Origin: Mariprofundus sp.
Lineage (GTDB): Bacteria > Pseudomonadota > Zetaproteobacteria > Mariprofundales > Mariprofundaceae
NCBI GenBank assembly: GCA_021772845.1
Contig: JAJFLF010000113.1
Location: 1 to 6,099, forward strand
DNA: 6,099 nucleotides
Reading direction: 5' to 3'
The translations under genes and the position numbers were made by a program. The notes under the pieces are model-generated. The model was given only the letters and a program-made list of their open reading frames with translations, was not told the DNA's origin and searched no databases. Positions 5,345 through 6,099 of the stretch are shown piece by piece; the first letter of the stretch is position 1, and the number at the start of each line of letters is the position of its first letter.

Positions 5345-6099
5345 ATGCGATATACAGATATATTTATTCGCAGACCTGTACTGGCCACAACGATCAGCCT
5401 GTTGCTGTTGGTGTTGGGTTTTCAGGCCATCATGAATATGCCGATCCGCCAGTATCCGGAAACACAGAATGCCGTGGTGACGGTAAGTACGATCTATTAT
5501 GGTGCTGATGCCGATACGATCTCCGGTTTTATCACACAACCGTTGGAAACAGCTATCGCACAGGCAGAGGGCATTGATTACTTGTCATCTGTCAGTGTTA
5601 GTAGTGCATCAACCATCACAGCCACGCTACGTCTGAATCATGACTCAAATCGGGCGCTCACCGATATCAGTGCCAAGGTGAATGCAGTGCTCAATCAGTT
5701 ACCGGCCGAAGCCCAGCAGCCGGTGATTACGGTACAAGTCGGTGAAACCATTGCCTCGATGTATATGGGTTTCTTCAGTGATGTGTTGCCTGCTAACAGT
5801 GTGACCGATTATTTGCTGCGGGTGGTTAAACCGCAGCTCGATGGTATCGAGGGTGTACAACGTGCCGAGATTATCGGAGCGCGCCAGTTTGCCCTTCGTG
5901 CTTGGCTTGATCCTGCCCGTATGGCCGCCTACGGCCTATCGGCAACGGACGTGCATGCAGCACTTGCCCGCAACAACTATCTGGCTGCACTCGGTAGCAG
6001 CAAAGGACAGATGGTCAGTGTTGAGTTGAATGCTGCAACCAGCCTGCACTCAGTCGATGAGTTCAAACAGCTCGCTATCCGCGAGCAGAATGGTGCGAT
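5345..6099 (+). CDS. RND efflux pump, HAE1 family, MexI-like (5' part only)
   Basis: The inner-membrane proton-driven pump begins at ATG 5345, two bases after the adaptor stop, with AGGA at 5332-5335 as ribosome binding site. The window gives 251 codons, about a quarter of the usual 1,020-1,050 residues; the frame is open to the edge. Residues 7-14 (FIRRPVLA) and the hydrophobic stretch to about 29 form the first transmembrane helix. The porter domain then shows family hallmarks: MPIRQYPET (32-40), YYGADAD (51-57), ITQPLE (63-68), then GIDYLSS (76-82), SNRALTDI (101-108), GARQFALRAWLDP (178-190) and GSSKGQMVSVEL (217-228). These read most like MexI and related hydrophobic/amphiphilic exporters rather than heavy-metal RND pumps. 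The substrate is not predictable from this part. The proton-relay residues lie beyond the window. Confidence 0.93.
   Translation, partial: MRYTDIFIRRPVLATTISLLLLVLGFQAIMNMPIRQYPETQNAVVTVSTIYYGADADTISGFITQPLETAIAQAEGIDYLSSVSVSSASTITATLRLNHDSNRALTDISAKVNAVLNQLPAEAQQPVITVQVGETIASMYMGFFSDVLPANSVTDYLLRVVKPQLDGIEGVQRAEIIGARQFALRAWLDPARMAAYGLSATDVHAALARNNYLAALGSSKGQMVSVELNAATSLHSVDEFKQLAIREQNGA

Noticed and set aside
275..6099. A functional link between the ABC1-type gene and the efflux operon as a new combined system
   Set aside because: They are divergent with 168 bp between them, and the operator lies next to the efflux side; adjacency alone does not support a shared function.

Overview
The window looks like chromosomal DNA of a Gram-negative proteobacterium of roughly even GC content. 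The evidence is a tripartite RND efflux operon with an outer-membrane lipoprotein channel, Shine-Dalgarno spacing of the usual kind, and an ABC1/UbiB-family kinase-like gene. The genus cannot be fixed from the sequence alone; a gamma-proteobacterium or a close relative is the safest guess.

Left part (1-1813, minus strand). A complete 512-residue ABC1/AarF/UbiB-type atypical kinase gene (275-1813) starts at a TTG with a good Shine-Dalgarno. It carries the ABC1 core motifs (KxGQ, AAASLGQ, ExD, HGDPHPGN, DFG). It ends in an extra C-terminal domain of about 75 residues in place of the two membrane helices of canonical UbiB. Downstream of it, at the window edge (1-170), is a separate minus-strand reading frame. 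This encodes a second copy of just that C-terminal domain, about 93% identical in DNA over 148 bp. The copy has its own ATG and a TTGACA-type promoter whose spacer holds a perfect ATTACT/AGTAAT inverted repeat.

Middle (1814-1981). This is a divergent intergenic region. It contains a strong candidate TetR operator: a 14-bp perfect palindrome AATGTTCGAACATT inside a 24-bp imperfect dyad, overlapping three TGTTCG direct repeats spaced exactly 11 bp apart. It sits over the predicted -10 region of the rightward promoter.

Right part (1982-6099, plus strand). A tightly packed operon runs tetR-type repressor, NodT-type outer-membrane lipoprotein, periplasmic adaptor, RND inner-membrane pump (cut off by the window end). 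The first two junctions are ATGA start/stop overlaps and the third is a 2-nt gap, so the genes are probably translationally coupled. The adaptor and pump read like the MexH/MexI type of HAE1-family drug or metabolite exporters. The simplest model is a repressor that controls its own operon and is released by a pump substrate. The pump operon itself is an ordinary system; the less ordinary points are the detached C-terminal-domain copy at the left edge, the composite operator, and the outer-membrane-gene-first order.
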